A DNA stretch of 64,000 bases from Salinimicrobium sp050750585 (GCF_050750585.1 NZ_JBOJLM010000003.1:1-64000); one strand, 5' to 3'. Positions 8,466 to 17,618 are shown, counted from the first letter of the stretch. Numbers and translations: made by a program. The notes: a model not told the origin generated them from the sequence alone.

Positions 8466-10517
8466 TTATTTTCCTTCGGAAGTAGAAGTGTCCTGCGCTT
8501 CTGAACCTGGTGTGCTACCGGGAATTGTTTTTTCGGTAACAGTTTCTTCCTGTACAGGAACAGTTTTTTCCTGGCTGTTGCCATTCATGATTTCGTCACG
8601 GCTCTTAAAAGGCCTTTTTCCGAAGATTTCCTCGAGGTTATCTTTGAATATAACTTCTTTTTCCAGAAGGATCTCGGCCAGCCTGGTAAGCTTGTCTTTA
8701 TTGTCCTCAAGAAGTTGAATAGCTCTTTGATACTGCTCTTCAATAAGGTTGGAGATCTCCTTGTCTATTAATTCTGAAGTTTTCTCACTGTAAGGCTTGG
8801 TGAAATTATATTCACTCTGGCCTGAAGAATCGTGATAAGTGAGATTCCCTACCTTTTCATTTAATCCATACACGGTCACCATGGCACGGGCCTGTTTGGT
8901 AACTTTTTCCAGGTCACTAAGAGCTCCGGTTGAGATCTTGTTGAAGATAACCTTTTCGGCTGCTCGTCCTCCCAGTGCTGCACACATTTCATCGAGCATC
9001 TGTTCTGGTCTCACAATAAGCCTTTCTTCTGGTAAATACCATGCAGCTCCAAGCGATTGCCCGCGAGGTACAATGGTAACCTTTACAAGGGGAGCGGCGT
9101 GCTCCAGTATCCAGCTAACGGTTGCGTGTCCTGCCTCGTGGAAAGCGATGGCTTGCTTCTCCTCTGGAGTGATGATCTTATTCTTTTTCTCAAGACCACC
9201 CACAATACGATCTACTGCATCCAGAAAATCCTGTTTTCCAACAGCGGTTTTACTATTACGTGCAGCAATTAATGCAGCTTCGTTACATACGTTGGCAATA
9301 TCGGCACCCGAGAATCCAGGAGTCTGTTTTGCCATGAACTCAGTATCTAACTCGTCGGCCACTTTCTTAAGCGGGCGAAGATGTACTTCAAATATTTCTT
9401 TTCTCTCCCTAACATCAGGCAGGTCAACATAGATCTGTCTGTCAAACCTTCCGGCGCGCATTAGGGCTTTGTCAAGCACATCGGCACGGTTGGTAGCTGC
9501 CAGTACGATTACATTGGTGTTGGTTCCAAAACCGTCCATTTCTGTAAGGAGCTGGTTTAAGGTGTTCTCACGCTCGTCGTTAGATCCCGAGAAATTACTT
9601 TTTCCGCGGGCACGACCTATTGCATCAATCTCATCAATAAAGATAATAGCTGGAGATTTTTCTTTTGCCTGTTTAAACAGGTCTCTTACCCTCGAAGCTC
9701 CAACACCTACAAACATCTCCACGAAATCGGATCCTGAAAGTGAGAAGAAAGGAACTTTGGCTTCTCCTGCCACTGCTTTTGCAAGTAAGGTCTTACCGGT
9801 ACCCGGAGGTCCTACAAGTAAAGCACCCTTTGGAATTTTTCCTCCCAGGGAGGTATATTTATCTGGGGTTTTTAGGAAATCTACAATTTCCTGTACTTCT
9901 TCCTTGGCTCCTTCAAGACCGGCCACATCTTTAAAAGAAACTTTAACGTCGGTATTTTGATCAAAGAGCTTGGCTTTGGATTTTCCTATGTTGAAAATCT
10001 GTCCGCCTGCACCGCCACCGGCTCCACCGCTCATACGACGCATAATGAAGATCCAGATTCCAATAATCAGAATAAATGGCAGTAGGGTAAGTAGAATATC
10101 GCCCCAAACATTTTGATGGGTCTCAAAGACCACAGGGGTGTCTACATTACTTTCGGCTTTCACCTCTCTTATGTCATCCTCAAGGTTTTGAAGATCACCA
10201 AACTCAAAGGTATAGGCGGGAGAATCTCCACCGGGAAATAGCTCATCCTGTACTGCCTTTTGGTGTACTTCTTTTGATTGGGCTTCTTCGGTAAGGAATA
10301 CTTTTGCCTGATTGCGGTTTACTATAACCACCTTCTTTACGTCTCCCTGTTCTAAATAATTCAGGAATTCGGCAGGGTTGGTCTTGGCAGGTTCGTTAAA
10401 CCCGCTATCACTGAAGAAATTTATCCCCAAAAACACCAGGATAATAGCTGCATAAATCCAATATGCGCTAAACTTTGGTTTTTTTGGCTCTTTATTTTTA
10501 GGTTGCTCTTTGGCCAT
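8466..10517 (-). CDS. ftsH: ATP-dependent zinc metalloprotease FtsH
   Basis: Membrane-anchored AAA+ protease that degrades misfolded membrane proteins and selected regulators. The 683-residue protein has membrane helices at about 19-35 and 139-159 around a periplasmic domain, a Gly-rich linker, Walker A GPPGTGKT (236-243), Walker B IIFIDEID (291-298), the second region of homology ATNRADVLDKALMRAGRFDR, and the zinc motif HEAGH (460-464). The C-terminus is a Glu/Thr-rich tail. I chose the start at 10517 (MAKEQPKNKEPKKPKFS) because the longer frame to 10577 would run into rsfS and encodes a poor N-terminus. Confidence 0.97.
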   Translation of the reverse strand: MAKEQPKNKEPKKPKFSAYWIYAAIILVFLGINFFSDSGFNEPAKTNPAEFLNYLEQGDVKKVVIVNRNQAKVFLTEEAQSKEVHQKAVQDELFPGGDSPAYTFEFGDLQNLEDDIREVKAESNVDTPVVFETHQNVWGDILLTLLPFILIIGIWIFIMRRMSGGAGGGAGGQIFNIGKSKAKLFDQNTDVKVSFKDVAGLEGAKEEVQEIVDFLKTPDKYTSLGGKIPKGALLVGPPGTGKTLLAKAVAGEAKVPFFSLSGSDFVEMFVGVGASRVRDLFKQAKEKSPAIIFIDEIDAIGRARGKSNFSGSNDERENTLNQLLTEMDGFGTNTNVIVLAATNRADVLDKALMRAGRFDRQIYVDLPDVRERKEIFEVHLRPLKKVADELDTEFMAKQTPGFSGADIANVCNEAALIAARNSKTAVGKQDFLDAVDRIVGGLEKKNKIITPEEKQAIAFHEAGHATVSWILEHAAPLVKVTIVPRGQSLGAAWYLPEERLIVRPEQMLDEMCAALGGRAAEKVIFNKISTGALSDLEKVTKQARAMVTVYGLNEKVGNLTYHDSSGQSEYNFTKPYSEKTSELIDKEISNLIEEQYQRAIQLLEDNKDKLTRLAEILLEKEVIFKDNLEEIFGKRPFKSRDEIMNGNSQEKTVPVQEETVTEKTIPGSTPGSEAQDTSTSEGK

Positions 10518-10534
10518 GCGTTCTTTCTTAACTC

Positions 10535-10906
10535 TTAATAATTTGTATTGATTGAAGTGGATTTTGCATCCCCCCAAAGACTTTCGATGTCATAATACTC
10601 TCTAATGTGCTTCTGAAAAACATGTACTACCACGCTCACGTAATCCATTAGTACCCACTCGGCATTATCAGATCCCTCTATGTGCCAGGGTTTATCTTTA
10701 AGCGATTTACTAACGGTTTTTTGAATGGAATTAACAATGGCATTTACCTGCGTATTTGAGGTTCCATTGCAGATGATGAAGTAGTCACATACAGTATTTT
10801 CTATCTCTCTAAGGTCAAGAATATCAATATCATTCCCTTTAACTTCTTCGATTCCTTTGATTATGTGTGCTATAAGTATATCGTTGTTAGCTTCTTTTTT
10901 TATCAT
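10535..10906 (-). CDS. rsfS: ribosome silencing factor RsfS (Iojap family)
   Basis: RsfS binds ribosomal protein uL14 and blocks subunit joining under starvation. The 123-residue protein has the family core ICNGTSNTQVNAIVNSIQ, PWHIEGSDNAEWVLMDYVSVVVHVFQKHIREYYDIESLWGDA (from about 74), which covers nearly the whole usual length. It is the first gene of the operon leading to ftsH, with a good -7 element 20 bases upstream. The shared operon of rsfS and ftsH recurs in Flavobacteriia. Confidence 0.94.
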   Translation of the reverse strand: MIKKEANNDILIAHIIKGIEEVKGNDIDILDLREIENTVCDYFIICNGTSNTQVNAIVNSIQKTVSKSLKDKPWHIEGSDNAEWVLMDYVSVVVHVFQKHIREYYDIESLWGDAKSTSINTNY

Positions 10907-10925
10907 TAAATTTATTTTCTTTGCG

Positions 10926-10933
10926 CAAAGTTA
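10926..10933 (-). promoter_or_regulatory. -7 promoter element of the rsfS-ftsH-LUD-cdsA-psd-ACBP operon
   Basis: TAACTTTG on the minus strand matches TAnnTTTG exactly, 20 bases before the rsfS ATG. Confidence 0.5.
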
Positions 10934-10990
10934 TTACTTTTTAAGGTTTTTTGAACCTTGGTTTTCATAACATTTAACGCCTGCATTATC

Positions 10991-10998
10991 TATCTTTA
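10991..10998 (+). promoter_or_regulatory. -7-like element immediately before birA
   Basis: TATCTTTA is a one-mismatch TAnnTTTG box that ends 3 bases before the birA ATG, which predicts a transcript starting at or next to the start codon. Confidence 0.4.
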
Positions 10999-11001
10999 CG
11001 T

Positions 11002-11736
11002 ATGCACCTTATCAAAGTTAGTGCCATCAACTCCACAAATTCATTTGCGCGAGAGCTTTTAAAAGAAAATCCTCACTTACCTCTCACCTGTGTTGTTGCA
11101 AAAAAACAGACCCAGGGGCGGGGGCAACGTGGTACTTCCTGGAGTGCTGAGGATGGTAAAAACCTCACTTTTTCTGTGTTTTTGCCCCGGCCTAAGATAA
11201 ATCCGGCCCATCAGTTTGTGCTGAGTGCAGCTATTGCAACTGCGCTGATTTCGGCTCTCGAAAAATTTGACCTGCCACGATTAAAAGTTAAATGGCCAAA
11301 CGACATCTTGTCAGCTAATCGAAAACTGGCGGGTGTACTTATTGAAAATATTATTTCTGAAGGTAAAGTGACGGGGTCTATTATTGGGATAGGGCTGAAC
11401 GTTAATCAGCAAAACTTTGGAGATCTGCCTCAGGCAGGATCCATGAAGACTGCCACCGGAAAGGAATTCAGCCTTGAGGAGGTGCTTAATGTTGTACTTG
11501 CAGAGCTTGAAAAAGGATTTTCGGAACTTTCCGAAGAAAGCTCCGAAGTAATTTTAAACACTTACAAAAATGCCCTTTTTCGCAGGTTAGTTCCCTCTAC
11601 CTTTAAAGATCCCAAAGGCAACCTTTTTACAGGAATGATCCTCGACGTTAGCCCAACCGGTAGGCTGCTGGTGCAAAAAGGGGAAGAGGAAGAGGTTGCC
11701 GAATACGATCTAAAAGAAATTAGTCTTTGCTATTAG
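11002..11736 (+). CDS. birA: biotin--[acetyl-CoA-carboxylase] ligase
   Basis: Attaches biotin through biotinyl-AMP to carrier proteins; the pyruvate carboxylase in this window (22055-25501) is a natural substrate. The 244-residue protein is the short form without an N-terminal DNA-binding domain. It shows STNSFARELL at the start, the biotinyl-AMP loop QGRGQRGTSW, and LKVKWPNDILSANRKLAGVLIEN. The C-terminal small domain includes GRLLVQKG. Its end overlaps the convergent START-like gene by 4 bases. Confidence 0.94.
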   Translation: MHLIKVSAINSTNSFARELLKENPHLPLTCVVAKKQTQGRGQRGTSWSAEDGKNLTFSVFLPRPKINPAHQFVLSAAIATALISALEKFDLPRLKVKWPNDILSANRKLAGVLIENIISEGKVTGSIIGIGLNVNQQNFGDLPQAGSMKTATGKEFSLEEVLNVVLAELEKGFSELSEESSEVILNTYKNALFRRLVPSTFKDPKGNLFTGMILDVSPTGRLLVQKGEEEEVAEYDLKEISLCY

Positions 11737-12125
11737 ATCTTTGCGAGGTTTTCTGCTAAATTAGAAATGAATTTCTTCAAAGGTCCTTTTACCATCATAG
11801 CCATCATGGTATTGAACTTTCCGTGGAAAAACAACTGGGCCTCACTCTGATTGTCTCCCAAAGACTGGATCTCCACATCAAGCGAAAAATCAAACTTGTC
11901 TGAAGTTGAACCCAGTTTAATATATTCTGGCTCGCGGGTTTCTTTTATCTGCAGTGCGATCTCTGGCATTCCTTTCAACGCGAAAGCAAAAGTGTCCTGA
12001 CTTTTCACTTGAAATTTCTCTTTGCTCTCTGGCATGATCTGCTCATAATTGTTCACGTCTGTAAGGAAGTTGAACAATTCCTGCTGACTCTTTTGTACTG
12101 TTACTTTGTCGCTCTGTAATTCCAT
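11733..12125 (-). CDS. SRPBCC (START-like) family protein
   Basis: The 130-residue protein begins with the pattern of ligand-binding START/SRPBCC folds (VQKSQQELFNFLTDVNNYEQIMPE) and ends with an amphipathic helix. The MIMPES-type N-terminus is common in Bacteroidota proteins of unknown role. It lies 3 bases after pyrE on the same strand and is likely co-transcribed with it. No catalytic residue can be named. The 3' end overlaps birA by 4 bases. Confidence 0.75.
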   Translation of the reverse strand: MELQSDKVTVQKSQQELFNFLTDVNNYEQIMPESKEKFQVKSQDTFAFALKGMPEIALQIKETREPEYIKLGSTSDKFDFSLDVEIQSLGDNQSEAQLFFHGKFNTMMAMMVKGPLKKFISNLAENLAKI

Positions 12126-12128
12126 ATC

Positions 12129-12770
12129 TTATTTTTTCCAGTTAGCCGGATCATTTCGCCAGCTTTTTAGTAGCTCGCTCTCGGCTTGATTGATATAATT
12201 TGTTTTTAGGGCTACTTCCAATAGATATTCATAGTTGCTAAGGGGGTGTAGCTCAATATTCGCATCTTTAAAATTCTGGTCTGCGGTATCAAAGCCGTAA
12301 GAAAAGATGGCCAGCATACCTTTTATTTGAAGGTTGGCATCCTGTAGTGCTTTTACGGCATTTAAGCTGCTATTACCGGTGCTAATGAGGTCTTCAATGA
12401 CCACAACGGTTTGCCCTTCCTCAACTTTGCCCTCAATCTGGTTTTGGCGGCCGTGAGATTTTGCCTCCGGGCGCACATAAGCAAATGGCAGGCTCAGGTA
12501 TTCGGCTACCAGCATTCCTATTCCTATTGCTCCTGTAGCAACCCCGGCAATAACATCGGCTTTGCCGTAAAGCTGTTCTACCTGGCGAGCCATGTGTTCC
12601 CGTACAAAATTGCGGATGGGAGGATAAGATAAGATGATGCGATTGTCACAGTAAATTGGAGAATTCCACCCGCTGGCCCATTTAAAGCCTTGTTGTGCAT
12701 CTAATTTTATTGCCTTAATTTGCAATAATAACTCAGCAGTTTTGCGAGCCGTTTCCTTGTCTAAAATCAT
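12129..12770 (-). CDS. pyrE: orotate phosphoribosyltransferase
   Basis: PyrE joins orotate and PRPP to give OMP in pyrimidine synthesis. The 213-residue protein has the PRPP-binding segment VVVIEDLISTGNSSLNAV (PRTase signature), and FAYVRPEAKSHGRQNQIEG, the flexible loop with the catalytic Lys. The start at 12770 (MILDKETARKTAELLLQIKAIKL) gives the standard length; upstream in-frame ATGs would lie inside the divergent NUDIX gene. Only 7 bases separate the two start codons. Confidence 0.95.
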   Translation of the reverse strand: MILDKETARKTAELLLQIKAIKLDAQQGFKWASGWNSPIYCDNRIILSYPPIRNFVREHMARQVEQLYGKADVIAGVATGAIGIGMLVAEYLSLPFAYVRPEAKSHGRQNQIEGKVEEGQTVVVIEDLISTGNSSLNAVKALQDANLQIKGMLAIFSYGFDTADQNFKDANIELHPLSNYEYLLEVALKTNYINQAESELLKSWRNDPANWKK

Positions 12771-12775
12771 ACTGC

Positions 12776-12783
12776 AAATGTAT
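12776..12783 (-). promoter_or_regulatory. -7 promoter element of pyrE
   Basis: TACATTTG on the minus strand matches TAnnTTTG and ends 5 bases before the pyrE ATG. It overlaps the first codons of the divergent NUDIX gene. Confidence 0.5.
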
Positions 12784-13407
12784 AAAGTTTTTGTAAATGA
12801 TGTTCCTATTATTCTCTCAACAGAAAAGCATTTGGGAGAGAAATATGTATCAATTCCGTTAAAGGAGGTTAAATTAAAGAGGATTATCAAAAAGATCAAC
12901 AAGGGAAAATTGCTCTACGTTAATCTTTATCACCAGAAAAAAGATAAACTTCTAAAGCACCTTTTTAAGAAGTTACCTGTAGTCACAGCCGGTGGAGGAT
13001 TTGTGCTGAATCAAAGGGATGAGGTGCTTTTTATTTTTCGAAACGGCCGGTGGGATCTACCCAAAGGAAAAGTTGAAAAGAACGAGAGTATAGAGACAGG
13101 GGCTATTCGCGAAGTAGAAGAAGAGACGGGGGTGAAGAACCTCGAAATCTCTAAATTCCTGCAAACTACCTATCACGTGTTCCAAAGAAAAGGCCGGTAC
13201 AGGCTTAAGGTCACGTACTGGTATGAAATGAGAACCGACTATGACGGCGAACTGGTGCCCGAAGAAAGTGAGGGGATAGAGAAAGTAAAATGGAAAAATA
13301 TGGAGAAGGCGCAAAAAGCTTTGAAAAAGTCTTACGCCAATATTAAACTCCTGTTCCCTGAAGAAATTTTACCGGCTCACTCTAAAGACGGGATATCGCA
13401 AATGTGA
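12778..13407 (+). CDS. NUDIX hydrolase
   Basis: The 209-residue protein has a full NUDIX box, GKVEKNESIETGAIREVEEETGV (about 97-119 from this start), which binds Mg and hydrolyses nucleoside diphosphate derivatives. An N-terminal domain of about 65 residues (MYKVFVNDVPIILSTEKHLGE) is common in Bacteroidota members; the substrate is unknown. I start at ATG 12778 because the upstream frame codes for the pyrE antisense region. The last 39 bases overlap the end of the convergent M14 peptidase gene. Confidence 0.88.
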   Translation: MYKVFVNDVPIILSTEKHLGEKYVSIPLKEVKLKRIIKKINKGKLLYVNLYHQKKDKLLKHLFKKLPVVTAGGGFVLNQRDEVLFIFRNGRWDLPKGKVEKNESIETGAIREVEEETGVKNLEISKFLQTTYHVFQRKGRYRLKVTYWYEMRTDYDGELVPEESEGIEKVKWKNMEKAQKALKKSYANIKLLFPEEILPAHSKDGISQM

Positions 13408-15120
13408 TACTTCATAGTGCTCACTCCTTTTGTGAATCCAGTCCAGTTGTGCGTACCAGTTGGCAGCAAATTCAGGATCGTTGCTCTTTTTGGCCAGGAA
13501 TTCATTTTCAATTTCAGGATAATCGTCTAGAAATTCTCTTGCTACTTCCTCAAACACATATGGGGAGAAGCCTTCTTTTTGCTGCAGAATGCTGTCAAAG
13601 AAATTCCAGTTAAAGAAGGAATCCGGTGCCTGGGGCTCAAGTGTTGCCAGCAAGTACTTTGCTGCTTTTTGTTCAATAGGAATAAAAAGATCGCCCCGTT
13701 TAATATTCACTTTTTTCCTGCTGCTTTCTACCTCCACATTATAATGCGGGTAATGCCCTTCATAAGGTGCATTTCTGGTTTCGTAGTTTTTAATTCTGTA
13801 GACTTCTACCACCATACTGGTGTCTTTTTCAAAAGGAACCATCTCCACATTGTTCAGTTTAAGAAGATCCAGGATTGGCCACCACGCCTGCGGTACAATA
13901 TAACCCTGGGGTATCTTCACTTCCTGGGAGGCAGTGAAATTATCATAATAATCTACTTTTTTGGTGAAAGGGCGGGTAGTGTCATATTTTAATCTTTCAA
14001 ATCCGGTGACTTCACTGGGGTACCTTTCTGCCTCATACCCCTTAAATTGTAGTTCCGAGACTCTGCTGCTGTCCACCTTAAAATCAAAAGCATAAGTGCT
14101 TTTGGACTTAAAGGTTTTGGTGTCCTGAGCTCTCAGCTTTTTAAGAAGTTCGGTATCTTTATCTGCAATGTCTATCATGGAGCGCAAAAATTCATAAGAG
14201 CCATAAACTCTCTTGTTATACGGCTTAAGCATGTGCGTCTCCAGCATTATTCCCGGGGTGTTCCAAAGGGCAGCATATCCCGTCGAGTAGCGCGGCGTGT
14301 CAAGAAACTGCGTAAAACCTTTGTCGGGCACATCTCCAAATACATTCACGTAAGGAGTCATTTCCCAGTCTTTTTTCTTCAGGGCCTCTTCAACGGCGGG
14401 TCTCAAATCTTTTTTGATATAATTTCCCAAAGCTCCTCCCATCTGGTCGTGCTGTGTAATTACATGGGTAAGGGTGTACTGGTAATCGGCGCCATTACTC
14501 ACGTGGGTGTCAATAAAAAGATCGGGGTCTACCTTATGAAAGATCTCGTAAAAGCTACGGGTGTTTCGGGTGTCGGCTTTTATAAAGTCGCGGTTGAGGT
14601 CATAATTTCTTGCATTTCCCCGAAAACCATAAGCTTTAGGCCCATTCTGATTTGTACGGGAAAAGGAGTTGCGGTTAAGCGCGCCGCCAACGTTGTACAC
14701 CGGGATAGCCGCAATCACCGTGTTTTCAGGCAGGCTTATAGAATCTTGTGCAAGGTCTCTAAATAACATCATGGTGGCATCAATCCCGTCGCTCTCGCCC
14801 GGGTGTATGCCGTTATTGATCATTACTATGCTATGGTCTTCGCGAAGGCTTTCAAAATCAAAAGATTTGTTACGGCTGTAAGTCACCAGGTGTAGGGGTT
14901 CACCACTATCGGTTTCTCCAATGCGCTCCAGATTAATGCTGGGGTACACCGCAGCAAGATCTTCGTAGAAGTCAATGATCTCGGGGTAGGTAGCAGTCTC
15001 TGTTCCTCCCGATTTTTCAAAAACAGTGGTGAAATCATAATCCTGCTCCAGTATATAGTTCGAAAAATCGCAGGAGCTAAGGCCAATGGCAAACATTACC
15101 AAAACCAGTATTTTTTTCAT
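13369..15120 (-). CDS. M14-family zinc carboxypeptidase-like lipoprotein
   Basis: The 583-residue protein starts with a lipoprotein signal (MKKILVLVMFAIGLSSC), so it should sit in the cell envelope. The M14 metal site is visible as NNGIHPGESDG (HxxE) and LFIDTHVSNGADYQ, and LETHMLKPYNKRVYGSY lies near the end of the catalytic domain. About 200 further C-terminal residues are beta-rich and unassigned. Likely activity is removal of C-terminal residues from peptides or cell-wall peptides. An earlier in-frame ATG at 15168 adds no sensible N-terminus. The 3' end overlaps the NUDIX gene by 39 bases. Confidence 0.88.
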   Translation of the reverse strand: MKKILVLVMFAIGLSSCDFSNYILEQDYDFTTVFEKSGGTETATYPEIIDFYEDLAAVYPSINLERIGETDSGEPLHLVTYSRNKSFDFESLREDHSIVMINNGIHPGESDGIDATMMLFRDLAQDSISLPENTVIAAIPVYNVGGALNRNSFSRTNQNGPKAYGFRGNARNYDLNRDFIKADTRNTRSFYEIFHKVDPDLFIDTHVSNGADYQYTLTHVITQHDQMGGALGNYIKKDLRPAVEEALKKKDWEMTPYVNVFGDVPDKGFTQFLDTPRYSTGYAALWNTPGIMLETHMLKPYNKRVYGSYEFLRSMIDIADKDTELLKKLRAQDTKTFKSKSTYAFDFKVDSSRVSELQFKGYEAERYPSEVTGFERLKYDTTRPFTKKVDYYDNFTASQEVKIPQGYIVPQAWWPILDLLKLNNVEMVPFEKDTSMVVEVYRIKNYETRNAPYEGHYPHYNVEVESSRKKVNIKRGDLFIPIEQKAAKYLLATLEPQAPDSFFNWNFFDSILQQKEGFSPYVFEEVAREFLDDYPEIENEFLAKKSNDPEFAANWYAQLDWIHKRSEHYEVSHLRYPVFRVSR

Positions 15121-15251
15121 GCAGGGAATTTTAACCGGCGTAAACATAAAGAAAAACTTCAAAAGCATAAAGTATTGCTAAGAATAAAGCAGGTTTTCCA
15201 GAACATGATAAAAAGCTTAAATTCGTAAAGCCCATTTCTTCGGAAGAAAAA

Positions 15252-15278
15252 GGTGTCAAAAATGGCATTTTTGACACC
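15252..15278. repeat. dispersed palindrome, extended copy with 13-bp arms
   Basis: The core CAAAAATGGCATTTTTG (15257-15273) is extended by GGTGT on the left and ACACC on the right, giving perfect 13-base arms around one base. It ends 30 bases before the TTG start of the TonB receptor gene. This is the longest copy in the window. Confidence 0.8.
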
Positions 15279-15308
15279 CCTTCCCGGTCACTAACTAAAA
15301 CGAAACTC

Positions 15309-17618
15309 TTGAAAAAATATCTATTCCTGGTATTCGCTATATTTTTCTTCGGAAAGCTCTCTGCACAGCAAATTAGCGGAAAAGTAACTGATGCCTTTAC
15401 CAATAAACCTCTTGAAAATGTCAAAATTACTTCAGGAGAATCTTCTGAAGCTGTTTTTACAGATGCTTCAGGTGTATTCAATTTTTCTGCGGAAGGATTG
15501 CCTGTAAACCTCATTTTTGAAGCTCCCGGCTACGGCCGAAAAATCCTGTTGGCCGACTCTTCTTCCGAAGATCTTTTTGTTGTTCTTGCACCTTCCGAAG
15601 GTTCCCTGTCTGAAGTTGTGCTGCGAAGTACCATAATTCCGAAGCAATTATTGCAAACTCCGGCGTCGGTTTCAGTATTAAGCGAAGAAGAGCTGCAAAG
15701 GTTTGATGAAACTAATGTGATGCAGAATATAAGTACCGTGCCGGGCGTGAATGTGCACCAGGGGGCTTTAAACACCAATAAAATGAGCATTCGAGGGGTG
15801 GGTTCGCGGTCGCAGTACAGCACAAACCGGGTAAAGGCTTACTTTATGGAAATTCCAATTACCAGCGCCGAAGGAGAAACGACACTGGACGACCTCGATC
15901 CTGCCGCCCTGGAACGGATCGAAATTATAAAAGGGCCTACATCAAGTGTGTATGGCGCAGGTCTTGGCGGAGTGGTCACTCTTTTTCCTGCCCGTGACAT
16001 GGAGCAGGGAACAAAGGCTGAAGTAAAAAGCACTTTTGGGAGCTATGGCCTGTTTAGGGGAACTGCCCGGGCATCTCACGCTTCAAAATCGGCTAACCTC
16101 ACGGCCACATATAACCATGTGGAAACTGATGGCTGGCGTGATAATTCGGCTTATGACAGGGATTCTTTTACCCTTTTTGGGCAGGTGCTGGCAGGAAAAA
16201 ATGGAGAATTGTCGGTACTGGGTAATTTTGTGCGCTTAAAAGCATTTATTCCGAGTTCGGTAAACCGGGAGACTTTTCTTAAAGATCCTTCTTCGGCGGC
16301 TTTTACCTGGGCTGCGGCCAAAGGCTATGAGTCTTACGACAAAGGTCTACTTGGGTTCTCTTATGAGTATCGTTTTTCGGAAGCTTTTTCAAATATAACC
16401 AGTGTTTATGGCAGTTTTAGGGATGCCTATGAGCCCAGGCCGTTTGATATCCTTAACGAAGGGCAGTCAGCTTTGGGGGCAAGGACAAAATTCAGTCTTG
16501 AAAAAGACATTTTTGGAGCCCCTGCACAATTGAGCTTTGGCGTGGAATTCTATAACGAGTGGTATGATACTGCCACTTTTGAGAACCTGTATGAGCAGTT
16601 TGAAGATAAGGGCAGTGTGCCCGGTAGTTATTTGAGCCATAACGAGCAGGACAGGCGTTACTATAATATATTTCTTCAATGGAACCAGGAGGTGACCTCG
16701 CGGCTTAGACTGGAAGCCGGATTAAATCTCAACGCCACTTCTTACGAGCTGAGTGACCTTTATGAGGAAGACGATGTAGACCAAAGTGGAGCCTACAGTT
16801 TTAAGGAAGTGCTGTCACCCAGGATTGGTGCCGTTTACACAGTAGCCCCGGGTAAAAATTTATATGCTTCGGTAAGTCACGGATTTTCTACTCCCACGGT
16901 AGCCGAAACACTTACTCCGGAAGGTTTGATCAATACTAATCTCAAACCCGAAACCGGAATTAATTACGAGCTGGGCTTCAAAGGAAACTTCCTAAACAAC
17001 CGACTCTATGCTGAAATTGCCGCGTTTTCAATCCAGGTGAAAAATCTGTTAGTAGCCGAACGAGTGGCCGAAGACCGGTACATTGGCCGCAACGCCGGAA
17101 AAACTGACCACAACGGAATCGAATTGTTGCTCAATTACAATTTCCCTGTTTCAGCAAATGTACGGGCACGCACCTTTGTCAATGCAGCATACAATTCCAT
17201 CGAATTTGACGAATTTATAGATGAGGAAGAAGATTTCTCTGGCAACGATCTTCCGGCAGTGCCGCAGGAAACTGTAAATGCCGGACTAGATATTATCACT
17301 TCCTTTGGCTTAACCCTGCGAACTACTTACCAATTTGAAGGGGGAATGCCTTTAAATGATGCAAATACCGAATTCAGGAGTCATTACGATCTCCTGCATT
17401 TCAAACTCGCCCTGGAACCACTGGAAATGATCAATACTTCAATAAATCAGAACTGGGATTTGGAAATTTTTGGGGGTGTGAACAATGCGCTTGATGAACA
17501 TTATGCGGCTTCGGTAATACCAAATGCAGTAGGATTTGGAGGTAACGCCCCACGCTACTTCTATCCCGGAATGCCCCGAAATTTTTATGGTGGTTTAGCG
17601 GTGGGATATAAGTTTTAA
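15309..17618 (+). CDS. TonB-dependent outer-membrane receptor
   Basis: The 769-residue protein has a signal peptide (KKYLFLVFAIFFFGKLSAQ), a CarboxypepD_reg-like beta domain (QISGKVTDAFTNKPLENVKI, about 20-95), a plug domain (TPASVSVLSEEELQRFDETNVMQNISTVPGVNV; then IEIIKGPTSSVYGAGLGGVV), and a long barrel ending in an aromatic residue (AVGYKF). It imports a ligand using TonB; the plug resembles siderophore or metal receptors rather than SusC, and no SusD is nearby, but the ligand is unknown. The start codon is TTG; the only upstream ATG, inside the palindrome at 15262, reads into a stop after ten codons. Confidence 0.92.
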   Translation: MKKYLFLVFAIFFFGKLSAQQISGKVTDAFTNKPLENVKITSGESSEAVFTDASGVFNFSAEGLPVNLIFEAPGYGRKILLADSSSEDLFVVLAPSEGSLSEVVLRSTIIPKQLLQTPASVSVLSEEELQRFDETNVMQNISTVPGVNVHQGALNTNKMSIRGVGSRSQYSTNRVKAYFMEIPITSAEGETTLDDLDPAALERIEIIKGPTSSVYGAGLGGVVTLFPARDMEQGTKAEVKSTFGSYGLFRGTARASHASKSANLTATYNHVETDGWRDNSAYDRDSFTLFGQVLAGKNGELSVLGNFVRLKAFIPSSVNRETFLKDPSSAAFTWAAAKGYESYDKGLLGFSYEYRFSEAFSNITSVYGSFRDAYEPRPFDILNEGQSALGARTKFSLEKDIFGAPAQLSFGVEFYNEWYDTATFENLYEQFEDKGSVPGSYLSHNEQDRRYYNIFLQWNQEVTSRLRLEAGLNLNATSYELSDLYEEDDVDQSGAYSFKEVLSPRIGAVYTVAPGKNLYASVSHGFSTPTVAETLTPEGLINTNLKPETGINYELGFKGNFLNNRLYAEIAAFSIQVKNLLVAERVAEDRYIGRNAGKTDHNGIELLLNYNFPVSANVRARTFVNAAYNSIEFDEFIDEEEDFSGNDLPAVPQETVNAGLDIITSFGLTLRTTYQFEGGMPLNDANTEFRSHYDLLHFKLALEPLEMINTSINQNWDLEIFGGVNNALDEHYAASVIPNAVGFGGNAPRYFYPGMPRNFYGGLAVGYKF

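Noticed and set aside
8839..9432. Long open frame on the plus strand inside ftsH
   Set aside because: It is the antisense of a strongly conserved ftsH region. The product is Ser/Arg-rich with no domain and no promoter.
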